Assembly (NCBI GenBank): GCA_016649625.1
Contig: JAENXI010000052.1
Location: forward strand, 1-6,802
Length of the DNA: 6,802 nt
Direction: 5' to 3'
Origin: Candidatus Bathyarchaeota archaeon
GTDB lineage: Archaea; Thermoproteota; Bathyarchaeia; Bathyarchaeales; Bathycorpusculaceae
The position numbers and the translations under genes are program-made. This document shows, in pieces, positions 1 to 5,548 of the stretch; position 1 is the stretch's first letter, and each line of letters starts with the position of its first letter. The notes beneath the pieces are model-generated. The model was not told the origin of the DNA, did no database searches, and worked only from the letters and a program-made list of their open reading frames with translations.

Positions 1-1
1 T

Positions 2-271
2 TCTAAAATGGTTAAATTTGCAAAAAATACTACTGCTAAAACAATAATTGTGGGAACTGAGAAAGGTCTTCTATATCGTCTACAAAAAGAGAATCCAGAT
101 AAAGTCTTTATTATGGCTTATGATGATGCTATCTGCCCAAATATGAAATTGTTGACACTTGATAAAATTTATTCTTCTTTGAAAAATGAGAAATATGTAA
201 TCAAGATTCCAATATCAGTGGCAAAGAAAGCGAGAAAAGCATTAGAAAAGATGTTTGAATTAAATAATTAA
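2..271 (+). CDS. nadA: Quinolinate synthase, C-terminal part (5' end outside window)
   Basis: Quinolinate synthase condenses iminoaspartate with dihydroxyacetone phosphate to give quinolinate, the precursor of NAD, in the cytoplasm. The reading frame is open to the left edge, so this is only the last 89 codons. The first ATG, at position 8, is internal and not the start. Visible family signatures are the segment IIVGTEKGLLYRL, followed by KENPDK and then AICPNMK. The Cys in CPNMK (codon at about 134-136) matches the third of the three cysteines that hold the [4Fe-4S] cluster in NadA. The other two would lie upstream. The C-terminal helix is rich in Lys and Arg, as usual. The gene ends 11 bp from the convergent nikR stop. 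Identification rests on recognised family motifs and I consider it firm. No sign of damage is seen in the visible part. Confidence 0.9.
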   Translation, partial: SKMVKFAKNTTAKTIIVGTEKGLLYRLQKENPDKVFIMAYDDAICPNMKLLTLDKIYSSLKNEKYVIKIPISVAKKARKALEKMFELNN

Positions 272-282
272 CAAGATTATAC

Positions 283-684
283 TTATACGATTATTGTTTT
301 TAGGATTTTTACTCCTTTTTTTGTAGTCAATTCATTGCTCAAATGTCTAATCTCAGATGCTTTGCCTTTTACAGCTATTGCTTCTAAACAATCTTGATCC
401 CCGACGTGAATATGCATTGTTGAAGAAATAAGTGATGAGTGGTGATGTTGTGCTTCGGTTAGATCACGTTCTAACCCTTTAACTTCATGATCAAAGACCA
501 TTATTAAGACACCCATTTGATTTGCATTTTCTTTTTTTAACCATTTCTTTTCTGAAACGTAGAGTCTAACAGCATCTTGGATCGCCTTCGATCTGCTTTC
601 ATAACCCATTTTGTTTATAATATCATCAAATTCTGCTAGGAGTTCTGGAGGAAAAGTTACTCCAACCCGGACTATTTTTGTCAT
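283..684 (-). CDS. nikR: Nickel-responsive transcriptional repressor NikR
   Basis: NikR is a ribbon-helix-helix repressor that binds DNA when loaded with Ni(II) and shuts off nickel uptake. The 133-aa length fits the family. Residues 1-45 form the RHH DNA-binding domain: the strand KIVRVGVTF, then PELLAEFDDIINKMGY and SRSKAIQDAVR. Residues 55-133 form the ACT-like metal-binding domain. The four high-affinity nickel ligands of E. coli NikR (His76, His87, His89, Cys95) align with exact spacing to His80, His91, His93 and Cys99 here, inside HHH, MHIHV and DQDC. The site therefore looks intact. The gene is divergent from nikM across a 94-bp spacer with an inverted repeat, as expected for a regulator of that operon. 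The upstream region shows only a weak ribosome binding site, so translation may start close to the transcript end. Nickel specificity follows from the intact ligand set; the target operon is inferred from position. Confidence 0.95.
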   Translation of the reverse strand: MTKIVRVGVTFPPELLAEFDDIINKMGYESRSKAIQDAVRLYVSEKKWLKKENANQMGVLIMVFDHEVKGLERDLTEAQHHHSSLISSTMHIHVGDQDCLEAIAVKGKASEIRHLSNELTTKKGVKILKTIIV

Positions 685-724
685 TTATTTTCACTATATA
701 AACTTAGATATTGTGCCTAAAAGC

Positions 725-734
725 TTTTATAATA
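725..734. promoter_or_regulatory. AT box readable as TATA box on both strands between nikR and nikM
   Basis: The sequence TTTTATAATA reads as TATTATAAAA on the other strand, so either strand resembles an archaeal TATA box. A start about 25 bp away would fall near 755 for nikM, giving a leader of about 24 nt, and near 704 for nikR, giving a leader of about 20 nt. Both spacings are sensible. A second AT-rich element (TATATAA, 696-702) lies too close to the nikR start codon to serve nikR well. This is motif reading only, with no transcript evidence. Confidence 0.45.
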
Positions 735-770
735 CAGTGGTAACACTAAAACTTAAAAAAGTATTACTGT
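734..770. promoter_or_regulatory. Candidate NikR operator (imperfect inverted repeat)
   Basis: ACAGTGGTA (734-742) and TATTACTGT (762-770) are imperfect inverted repeats. Seven of nine positions match when one arm is reverse-complemented, including all of ACAGT/ACTGT, with a 19-bp gap. Inside the left part, GTAACAC (740-746) resembles a half-site that I recall for some bacterial NikR regulons, but no matching GTGTTAC lies at the expected spacing. The element directly follows the shared AT box and its right arm overlaps the nikM ribosome binding site. A bound repressor would therefore sit over the predicted nikM transcription start. Assignment to NikR is inferred from the adjacent nikR gene. 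Confidence 0.4.
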
Positions 771-773
771 GAT
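769..773 (+). promoter_or_regulatory. Ribosome binding site of nikM (GTGAT)
   Basis: GTGAT matches part of the archaeal anti-Shine-Dalgarno complement GGAGGTGAT and stands 5 nt before the ATG at 779. It supports that start, which the metal-binding Met1-His2 of the protein also demands. It lies within the right arm of the inverted repeat. Confidence 0.5.
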
Positions 774-778
774 TGTAG

Positions 779-1447
779 ATGCATATTCCTGATGGTTTAA
801 TCATAACAAATGAACCGTTAAGTATTCTAGGTGCAATTGGAATGTGGATACTTTCATTTGTTTTTTTATATTGGTCATGGAAAAAAACTAAAATTACCTA
901 TTCTAGATCTTTAACTTCGCTTTTAGGAATATCGAGTGCGTTTATTTTTGCAGCGCAAATGATAAATTTCCCAGTTATTTTTGGAACAAGTGGACATTTG
1001 GTTGGAGGTACTTTTCTTGCAATTTTACTTGGTCCTTATGCTGCAATTTTAGGTATGACTATTGTCTTGATTATGCAAGCGGTGATTTTTGCAGATGGTG
1101 GAATCTTGGCTTTTGGAGCGAATGTTTTTACAATGGCTATTATAGGTGGACTAAGTTTTTTTTTGATAAAACTACTTATGAGAAATTCCAGTAACAAAAG
1201 ACGTTTGGCTTCAAGTGTTTTCATATCATCTTGGTTATCTGTAGTATTAGGTGCTCTTGTTGCAGGTTTAATTATTTCTCCCGCGTTTCCTGGTGGAATC
1301 TTAACTACTGTGCCCGCAATGCTGATTTATCATGCGATTATTGGAATCGGAGAAGGGGCAATAACAGCAATTTTAGTTTCTTCAATTCAGAAAATACAAC
1401 CCACCGTTATGGGGGGTATTAATCTTCTAAAGGAGAATTCAATATGA
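779..1447 (+). CDS. nikM: Nickel/cobalt ECF transporter substrate-binding membrane subunit (CbiM/NikM family)
   Basis: This is the S component of a CbiMNQO/NikMNQO-type metal importer. It captures Ni(II) or Co(II) at the outer face of the membrane. The protein begins MHIPDG; in this family the free N-terminus and His2 are metal ligands, which fixes the start. A second conserved ligand region, GTSGHLVGG (69-77, His73), follows NFPVIF. The motif ADGGILAFGANVF (105-117) and the late GIGEGAIT (189-196) are also typical. About six or seven hydrophobic spans cover the 222 residues, the usual length. The gene overlaps nikN by four bases (ATGA), so the two are probably translationally coupled. I prefer nickel over cobalt because an intact nikR is divergent next door. 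The sequence alone does not settle metal choice. A run of nine T (1156-1164) within the gene leaves the frame intact. Confidence 0.93.
   Translation: MHIPDGLIITNEPLSILGAIGMWILSFVFLYWSWKKTKITYSRSLTSLLGISSAFIFAAQMINFPVIFGTSGHLVGGTFLAILLGPYAAILGMTIVLIMQAVIFADGGILAFGANVFTMAIIGGLSFFLIKLLMRNSSNKRRLASSVFISSWLSVVLGALVAGLIISPAFPGGILTTVPAMLIYHAIIGIGEGAITAILVSSIQKIQPTVMGGINLLKENSI
1429..1435 (+). promoter_or_regulatory. Strong ribosome binding site of nikN inside the nikM 3' end
   Basis: AAAGGAG lies 8 nt before the ATG at 1444, within the last codons of nikM. Together with the ATGA overlap it indicates efficient, coupled translation of the small second subunit. Confidence 0.7.
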
Positions 1448-1722
1448 ATAATAAAACAGGAATATTTTTCTTAATTTTGGTTTTTCTCGCAATATTTCTG
1501 CCATTTGCTTCAAATTTACCAGATGGCCTAGAAACAGTTGTTGAAAACTTTGGAGATAAAGAACAAAATAACTTTTGGAATGGTTTAATGGCTGATTATC
1601 TAATAGAATCAATAAATAATCCAATTATTTCTACTTTCATTTCTGGTACAATAGGCACTTTCACAGTTTTAATAGCGGCATTAATATTAGGTAGAACCAT
1701 TCAACCAGATAAATCAAAGTAA
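1444..1722 (+). CDS. nikN: ECF metal transporter small subunit with PDGLE motif (CbiN/NikN-like)
   Basis: This is a 92-aa, two-span membrane protein that partners the CbiM/NikM subunit and is needed for metal loading. Residues 5-22 form the first hydrophobic helix. The signature PDGLE sits at 26-30, just after that helix, and is the hallmark of the PDGLE/CbiN-like domain. An acidic, polar extracytoplasmic loop follows. A second helix (about 62-84) ends in a short cytoplasmic tail, GRTIQPDKSK. The start is fixed by the overlap with nikM and by a good AAAGGAG. In some organisms the PDGLE domain is fused to the M subunit; here it is a separate gene. No Q (EcfT) or O (ATPase) gene follows, so those parts would have to be encoded elsewhere. 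The nickel assignment is inferred from nikR and nikM. Confidence 0.85.
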   Translation: MNNKTGIFFLILVFLAIFLPFASNLPDGLETVVENFGDKEQNNFWNGLMADYLIESINNPIISTFISGTIGTFTVLIAALILGRTIQPDKSK

Positions 1723-1760
1723 TAGCTGCATTTGCTTTGGTTGCAAAGAAAGTTCAATAA

Positions 1761-1777
1761 ATGTTTTTTAACATTTT
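1761..1777 (+). terminator. Possible transcription terminator after nikMN
   Basis: ATGTT (1761-1765) and AACAT (1770-1774) form a short 5-bp inverted repeat around a T-rich loop. There are six consecutive T at 1764-1769 and another T run ending at 1777. Archaeal termination depends chiefly on such T tracts. A small CTTTG/CAAAG hairpin (1735-1748) precedes it. The next gene starts 29 bp further on, so read-through remains possible. Confidence 0.35.
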
Positions 1778-1805
1778 CGATTAATCTATAATTGCTGGAA
1801 AAATA

Positions 1806-2243
1806 ATGAATGACTTAGAAATTGCAAAGAATGAGTTAAAAACTAAAGACTTAACGCTAGCAATTGTTAAAGCAGGAGAATTAATCTTTAAGACTAAAGA
1901 TCATAAAATTGCTGGATTTCTAAACGCCATCGAAAAATTTGGACAATCTCTTGAGGGGTCGTCAATTGCAGATAGAGTAGTCGGAAAGGCTATAGCACTT
2001 TTATGTGTGTATGTAAACGTAAAAGCAATTTATGCTAAGGTTATAAGTGCAAAAGCTAAGAAAGTGTTAGAACAAAACCAAATTAGTCATGAATGGACTT
2101 CAATTGTTAATGAAATTCTCGATTCTGAAACAAATCAAGTTTGTCCTTTTGAGATGAAGGCTAAGTCTTTGTCTGATCCTAAAGATACTTATTTTGAACT
2201 AAGAAATTTGCTTAATTCTTTGAAAGATTGCAAACAAAGTTAG
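1806..2243 (+). CDS. DUF1893 (TM1506-like) protein of unknown function
   Basis: A 145-aa soluble protein resembling the DUF1893 family, whose structural prototype is Thermotoga TM1506 with a fold related to cytidine deaminases. Family-like features are the N-terminal DLEIAKNELKTKDLTLAIVKAGELIF (two segments, 3-12 and 13-28), the central ADRVVGKAIALL (55-66), AIYAKVISAKAKKVL (74-88) and the late VCPFEMKA (112-119). The usual deaminase HAE and PCxxC zinc signatures are absent, so ordinary zinc-dependent deamination is unlikely. The family's activity is not known to me. The C-terminal 25 residues after CPFE look like an extra helix. The gene sits between nikN and thioredoxin on the same strand with gaps of 83 bp and about 80 bp, so an operon is not demanded. 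The start ATG has only a weak GGAA upstream. The family call is from memory of its motifs. Confidence 0.75.
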   Translation: MNDLEIAKNELKTKDLTLAIVKAGELIFKTKDHKIAGFLNAIEKFGQSLEGSSIADRVVGKAIALLCVYVNVKAIYAKVISAKAKKVLEQNQISHEWTSIVNEILDSETNQVCPFEMKAKSLSDPKDTYFELRNLLNSLKDCKQS

Positions 2244-2265
2244 TATTGGATATGATCGCGAACAG

Positions 2266-2272
2266 TTTATAT
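2266..2272 (+). promoter_or_regulatory. Candidate TATA box for the thioredoxin gene
   Basis: TTTATAT stands about 25-28 bp before the GTG at 2296. Transcription would then begin near 2294-2297, leaving roughly 27 nt of leader before the ATG at 2323. This favours 2323 as the translation start over the GTG at 2296. Confidence 0.4.
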
Positions 2273-2322
2273 CGAGGAATGTTTAAGAATTAAAAGTGTT
2301 ATTATGGGGTGCAATTGATAAA

Positions 2323-2646
2323 ATGAGTAATGAACCTTTTCATATAACTGATGCAAATTTTGATGAAACAGTAAAGAACAATAAATTAGTTTTAGTAGAT
2401 TTTTGGGCTGGCTGGTGTGGACCTTGTAGAGCCTTGGCGCCAACCATCGAAGAGCTCTCCAAAGACTATTCGGGAAAGGTTCTAGTTGGAAAACTAGATG
2501 TGGATTCAAATCCAAAGACTGCTGAATGTTTCCAGGTGTTTAGTATTCCAACAATAATACTTTTCAAGAATGGTGTTGAGATCGAAAGAATGGTCGGTCT
2601 AAGTGCAAAAAAGAGTTTAGAGGATCTTTTGCAAAAAAATATCTAA
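2323..2646 (+). CDS. trxA: Thioredoxin
   Basis: A small cytoplasmic disulfide reductase that keeps protein thiols reduced. With the ATG at 2323 the product is 107 aa, the normal thioredoxin length. The active site WCGPC has redox cysteines 32 and 35, preceded by the buried Asp26 in LVDFWAGW. The cis-proline loop SIPT has Pro76, and the end strand-turn VGLSAKKSLEDLL (91-103) is typical. A GTG at 2296 in the same frame would add nine residues (MLLWGAIDK) unlike the family, and it lies near the predicted transcription start, so I prefer 2323. GGGGTG (2306-2311) serves as a loose ribosome binding site. The stop lies 2 bp from the stop of the convergent coiled-coil gene. No dedicated reductase gene is adjacent. 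An additional Cys69 lies outside the active site. Confidence 0.94.
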   Translation: MSNEPFHITDANFDETVKNNKLVLVDFWAGWCGPCRALAPTIEELSKDYSGKVLVGKLDVDSNPKTAECFQVFSIPTIILFKNGVEIERMVGLSAKKSLEDLLQKNI

Positions 2647-2648
2647 AT

Positions 2649-3263
2649 TCAGATTGGTTCTTTAGTTTTTTCGTACATTTTCTCTAAGGTCCATTCTATA
2701 CTGGATCTTAGGTCTTTTAATCTATTTTCGTCTACGTTTTTGATAATTATTTCTCGGATTAGTTCCCCTTCAATAGCAATGTCATAAGCAAACATTTTAT
2801 CTGGAGGAAGCATCCCACTTTTTGCCAATTCTTCATCTTTTTGTTTCATTTTCATAAATACTCTTTTGACCAAAAAACTACCAAATGGTGGCGTATTTGC
2901 ATCAAATTTTTTTGTTTCATCTAGGAGCACATGTAAAACTTGTTTGTTAACATAGATTATTGCTAAGGATTCGCCATTTTTTGTTTTTAATGGGATAACA
3001 CTTTCAGGTTCTTTAGAATGAAAAACTGGAGCCTTTGGTTCAAGGTTAGAAATAGACACTTTTTTTACTGTTTCAGATTCCTTTGGAGAAGAAACTATTG
3101 CTTTTATATTGCCACGTTTAAAACCTTTTTCAATTAAAATTGAATTTATGATTTCTGAGGTCATTTTCATTTCTTGCAATTCTACTTCTAGATCACTTAT
3201 TTTTTTTTCTAGTCTATTCTTAAAGCCTATGAGCATTTTTAGTTTTTCAGATTCAGCTGACAT
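2649..3263 (-). CDS. Unrecognised coiled-coil protein, downstream of DNA ligase
   Basis: I do not recognise a named family. The 204-aa product has three visible parts. Residues 4-37 are a charged heptad-like helix (KLKMLIGFKNRLEKKISDLE and onward), likely a dimeric coiled coil. Residues 50-92 are a Lys/Ser/Glu/Pro-rich linker. Residues 93-198 look globular: a strand pair LAIIYVNKQVLHVLLD, a segment FDANTPPFGSFLVKRVF, then FAYDIAIEGELIREIIIKNV and a final long helix RLKDLRSSIEWTLEKM. There is no signal peptide or membrane span and no recognisable catalytic motif. The gene starts 54 bp after the ligase stop on the same strand, so co-transcription is possible. Its ATG follows a GGGGGGA ribosome binding site by 4 nt. 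A DNA-related or scaffold role is possible only by association with the ligase. Confidence 0.8.
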   Translation of the reverse strand: MSAESEKLKMLIGFKNRLEKKISDLEVELQEMKMTSEIINSILIEKGFKRGNIKAIVSSPKESETVKKVSISNLEPKAPVFHSKEPESVIPLKTKNGESLAIIYVNKQVLHVLLDETKKFDANTPPFGSFLVKRVFMKMKQKDEELAKSGMLPPDKMFAYDIAIEGELIREIIIKNVDENRLKDLRSSIEWTLEKMYEKTKEPI

Positions 3264-3267
3264 TAGT

Positions 3268-3274
3268 TCCCCCC
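3268..3274 (-). promoter_or_regulatory. Ribosome binding site of the coiled-coil gene (GGGGGGA)
   Basis: On the minus strand GGGGGGA lies 4 nt before the ATG at 3263. It is the only G-rich run in the 54-bp gap behind the ligase and supports this start. An AT-rich element, GATAAATAAAAA on the minus strand (about 3291-3302), could be a separate promoter. Confidence 0.5.
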
Positions 3275-3317
3275 ATAATTAACGTAGGTTGTTTTTATTT
3301 ATCACGTATTTGCTTAA

Positions 3318-5090
3318 TTAATTTGGCATAAGATTGCTAATTTGTTTGAATTGCCTCTGATACATTTTTATGATTTCTTTGGATGTTGTTGCATCTTCAG
3401 CATTTTTGTCAGATCGATATTTTCCAGTGAATCTTGGAAATCTGATAGCTAATCCTCTTTCTTTTCTTATAGAGTTTATAGCACATGTATGAATTGGACT
3501 TAGGGTTATCTCCGCACCCATTATTTCAAGGACTATTTTTGGTTCAAACCAAACATCAGCATTAATTGTTGAAGATACTCGGGAGTGTTTATTTTGAATT
3601 AGATGATTTTTAAGAATTTTTGGAATCTTTATTAGGTCTTCGTCGGTAAAACCTGTTCCACATTTTGTGACCGTCTCAAAAGTATCTATATCTTTATTAT
3701 AAGTTGCAAGAAGTAAAGTGCCATATGTTCCAGTACGCTTTCCTCGACCATAAAAAGCACCAATAATAACAAGATCTATTGTATCTGTCATTTCACTTTT
3801 ATAATCTCTTTTATATTTTATCCACAGCCAACCTCTAGCTCCAGCTTTGTAAATTGACTCTTTTCCAATTGATTTACATATTATCCCCTCACATCCATTT
3901 GCTATTGCCTCTTCAAAAAATGCTTCTAGTTCTTGTGCGTTTTTTGTCTTTAGATTTTTTGCGAGTTTGACTCGATTATTATTAACAATAATATTTTCTA
4001 GAGTTTCGCGCCTGATATTGTAATTCTCAACTGTAAGATCTTTCCCATTAACGAAAAGTGCTTCAAATAAAAATAGTGATATAGGATATTGATCCATGAA
4101 ACTTTTCACACTATATTTTCGTCTTCTATGCATTAATTCTTGAAATGGTAACAATTCACCTGTTTGATTGTCGATTGCCACAATTTCACCTTCTACAATT
4201 GCATCTTGTGCATTGATTCTTGTTTTTATAATATCAATAACATCTGGATATTGACTAGAGATGTTTTCTAACCTTCTGGAAAATAGAGCTATTTGGTCGC
4301 CTTTTTTATGTGCCTGAACTCGTTCTCCATCATATTTATATTCAGCTGCACAGCACCCATCTAATTTATCCAAAATTTCTTCAGGAGAAGAAAGTCGTTC
4401 AGCAAGCATTGGTCTTATTGGTTCAAAAATCTTAACCTGAATTTCTTTGATTCCTTCTAAACCTTTTTCAGCTACAATTGTTGCAACTTCTCCAAGATCA
4501 GACGATATGTTGTAAGCACGTTCAATTAATGAACGATTTATTTTGCCTCCTCCATAAGATATTGCTAGTGCATCTAGCACTGTCATATCTGCAATCCCTA
4601 ATCTTAGGTTTCTTGTTACTGTTCGGATTAGGAATTTACCTTCTTTTGGTGAGGCATCTGAGAGCAGACCTGCTAATAATGATATCTTTAGACCAATAGT
4701 TCCTGACCCAGTAGTTTTAGCCATTTTAGTGAAAGTTTCATGAACTTGTTCTACACTAAGAGTTCTACGGAAAAAAGTAGATTGCACCTTTTCAGAAATA
4801 AATTTAAAAGTTGTTTCACCAATATCACCACTTTTCTGCAGATGACTCTCAATTTGAGATTGATTTCTTCCTGAAGCTCGTGAAAGAGCTTTGATAGCGA
4901 GTTTTTCAGCTATTCCAACTTCGAGACCAATAAAATCTGGACATATTTTGCCCTGAGTTAAGTAGATGACCTTATCGATTATTTTTTTAGGCGTAATTTT
5001 TAGTAAGTCAACTAGAAGATCTATCATTTGAAGTCTTTTTGAGGTAGATTCAATTTTTTCATATGCATCTGCAATTATAGAGTAATTCAT
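3318..5090 (-). CDS. lig: ATP-dependent DNA ligase, archaeal type
   Basis: Seals nicks in duplex DNA during replication and repair through a lysyl-AMP intermediate. The 590-aa length is typical of archaeal replicative ligases. Residues 1-220 are the alpha-helical DNA-binding domain, which includes NLRLGIADMTVLDALA (161-176). The adenylation domain carries motif I EYKYDGER with nucleophile Lys252, motif Ia SRRLENIS (271-278), motif III VEGEIVAID (299-307), motif IIIa around LFEALFVNGKDLT (341-353), motif IV EGIICKS (401-407) and motif V WLWIKYKRDY (421-430, Lys425 and Lys427). The OB-fold domain ends with SPIHTCA (531-537) and motif VI RFPRF (550-554). All nucleotidyltransferase motifs are present, so it should be active. 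ATP is the likely cofactor by family; some archaeal ligases also accept ADP or NAD. The start MNYSIIADAYEKIE fits the family N-terminus. Confidence 0.97.
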   Translation of the reverse strand: MNYSIIADAYEKIESTSKRLQMIDLLVDLLKITPKKIIDKVIYLTQGKICPDFIGLEVGIAEKLAIKALSRASGRNQSQIESHLQKSGDIGETTFKFISEKVQSTFFRRTLSVEQVHETFTKMAKTTGSGTIGLKISLLAGLLSDASPKEGKFLIRTVTRNLRLGIADMTVLDALAISYGGGKINRSLIERAYNISSDLGEVATIVAEKGLEGIKEIQVKIFEPIRPMLAERLSSPEEILDKLDGCCAAEYKYDGERVQAHKKGDQIALFSRRLENISSQYPDVIDIIKTRINAQDAIVEGEIVAIDNQTGELLPFQELMHRRRKYSVKSFMDQYPISLFLFEALFVNGKDLTVENYNIRRETLENIIVNNNRVKLAKNLKTKNAQELEAFFEEAIANGCEGIICKSIGKESIYKAGARGWLWIKYKRDYKSEMTDTIDLVIIGAFYGRGKRTGTYGTLLLATYNKDIDTFETVTKCGTGFTDEDLIKIPKILKNHLIQNKHSRVSSTINADVWFEPKIVLEIMGAEITLSPIHTCAINSIRKERGLAIRFPRFTGKYRSDKNAEDATTSKEIIKMYQRQFKQISNLMPN

Positions 5091-5110
5091 TAATAATACC
5101 CAGTTATATG

Positions 5111-5117
5111 TTTAAAT
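5111..5117 (-). promoter_or_regulatory. Possible TATA box for the ligase gene
   Basis: ATTTAAA on the minus strand lies about 24 bp before the ligase ATG. A start at the usual archaeal distance would fall at or very near the start codon, implying a leaderless or nearly leaderless message. The absence of a clear Shine-Dalgarno sequence before the ATG agrees with this. Other AT-rich stretches nearby make the choice uncertain. Confidence 0.3.
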
Positions 5118-5308
5118 TCGTTTAACTTTTGAAACAAAAATAGAAAAACTATACCTTTTTTCTATATGTGTCTTTTTTTTACTCATTTGTTCTACCTTTG
5201 ACACTGGTTTTTTAAGTTCATAAAGTAACTTGTATGTTTTTCTTCATTTTGCCCTTAGCTCTCTATAAAGTTAAGTATTCATTCTTTCTTGTAAACGTTT
5301 TCAAAGCC

Positions 5309-5362
5309 TTTGGTTGAGAAAGCAACTTAATTTTTATTTGGATCCCTGATTTCTCAATCAAA
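5309..5362. repeat. Intergenic inverted repeat, 13-bp stem with 28-nt loop
   Basis: The arm at 5309-5321 (TTTGGTTGAGAAA) pairs with 5350-5362 (TTTCTCAATCAAA) along 13 positions. Twelve are Watson-Crick pairs and one is G-U if read as plus-strand RNA. The 28-nt loop contains GGATCC. No T tract follows on either strand, so an ordinary terminator is unlikely. It could be a structured RNA, a protein-binding site or a relic of a mobile element. Confidence 0.6.
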
Positions 5363-5534
5363 ATAACTACTGTAATCCTTGAGCATGTTGATTTTCCTCC
5401 TTTTTGGAGCGTCTAAAAAAAGATTTAGGTAAAGTTATTTTAAGTAAAAAGATGTACTTTTGTTTAATTCATTTTCAACAAAAACATGATTTGGGAAAGG
5501 TGTAGTAGTAATATTGTATTTTTCTAAAATATGC

Positions 5535-5541
5535 GGAGATG
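5535..5541 (+). promoter_or_regulatory. Ribosome binding site that selects the TTG start at 5549
   Basis: GGAGATG resembles the archaeal consensus GGAGGTG and lies 7 nt before TTG 5549. An in-frame TGA directly precedes that TTG, so the gene cannot begin earlier. The next in-frame ATG (5600) would remove the charged part and most of the hydrophobic part of the signal peptide. Confidence 0.65.
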
Positions 5542-5548
5542 CTAATGA

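Larger units (their letters stand above)
5091..5548. other. 458-bp AT-rich intergenic region between divergent ligase and membrane nuclease genes
   Basis: No convincing gene or tRNA is visible. Both strands break into frames shorter than about 25 codons. It contains T-rich runs (5155-5178), the palindrome AAACGTTT (5293-5300), a 13-bp hairpin (5309-5362) and, on the minus strand, a strong AAGGAGG with a 10-codon frame. I checked by eye for C/D-box signatures and for a tRNA-like fold and found neither. It presumably contains the promoters of the two divergent genes and perhaps an uncharacterised small RNA or the remains of a lost gene. Confidence 0.6.

Noticed and set aside
1156..1169. T-run followed by GATAAA, also present at 6212-6224, as a possible slippage site or repeat
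   Set aside because: Both encode Phe-Phe-Leu-Ile-Lys at the end of membrane helices. The match is explained by shared helix composition in AT-rich DNA and both frames continue intact.
1231..1422. 63-codon open frame in another plus-strand phase within nikM
   Set aside because: Cys/Asn/Arg-rich composition and complete overlap with a well-supported transporter gene indicate an out-of-phase shadow.
2267..2515. 82-codon minus-strand open frame over the thioredoxin gene
   Set aside because: Antisense to a textbook thioredoxin, and no recognisable domain in the translated product.
4478..4699. 73-codon plus-strand open frame within the ligase region
   Set aside because: It lies wholly antisense to a ligase with all catalytic motifs, has low-complexity Leu-rich content typical of an antisense shadow, and has no clear ribosome binding site.
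5112..5186. 24-codon minus-strand frame (MSKKKTHIEKRY onward) just upstream of the ligase
   Set aside because: Basic, short and in AT-rich DNA, with no clear ribosome binding site. It could easily arise by chance; kept only as a note.
5397..5409. CTCC-TTTTT-GGAG hairpin as a terminator
   Set aside because: Only four pairs and no following T tract in the right position; the bases are better explained as a ribosome-binding-like motif on the minus strand or chance.
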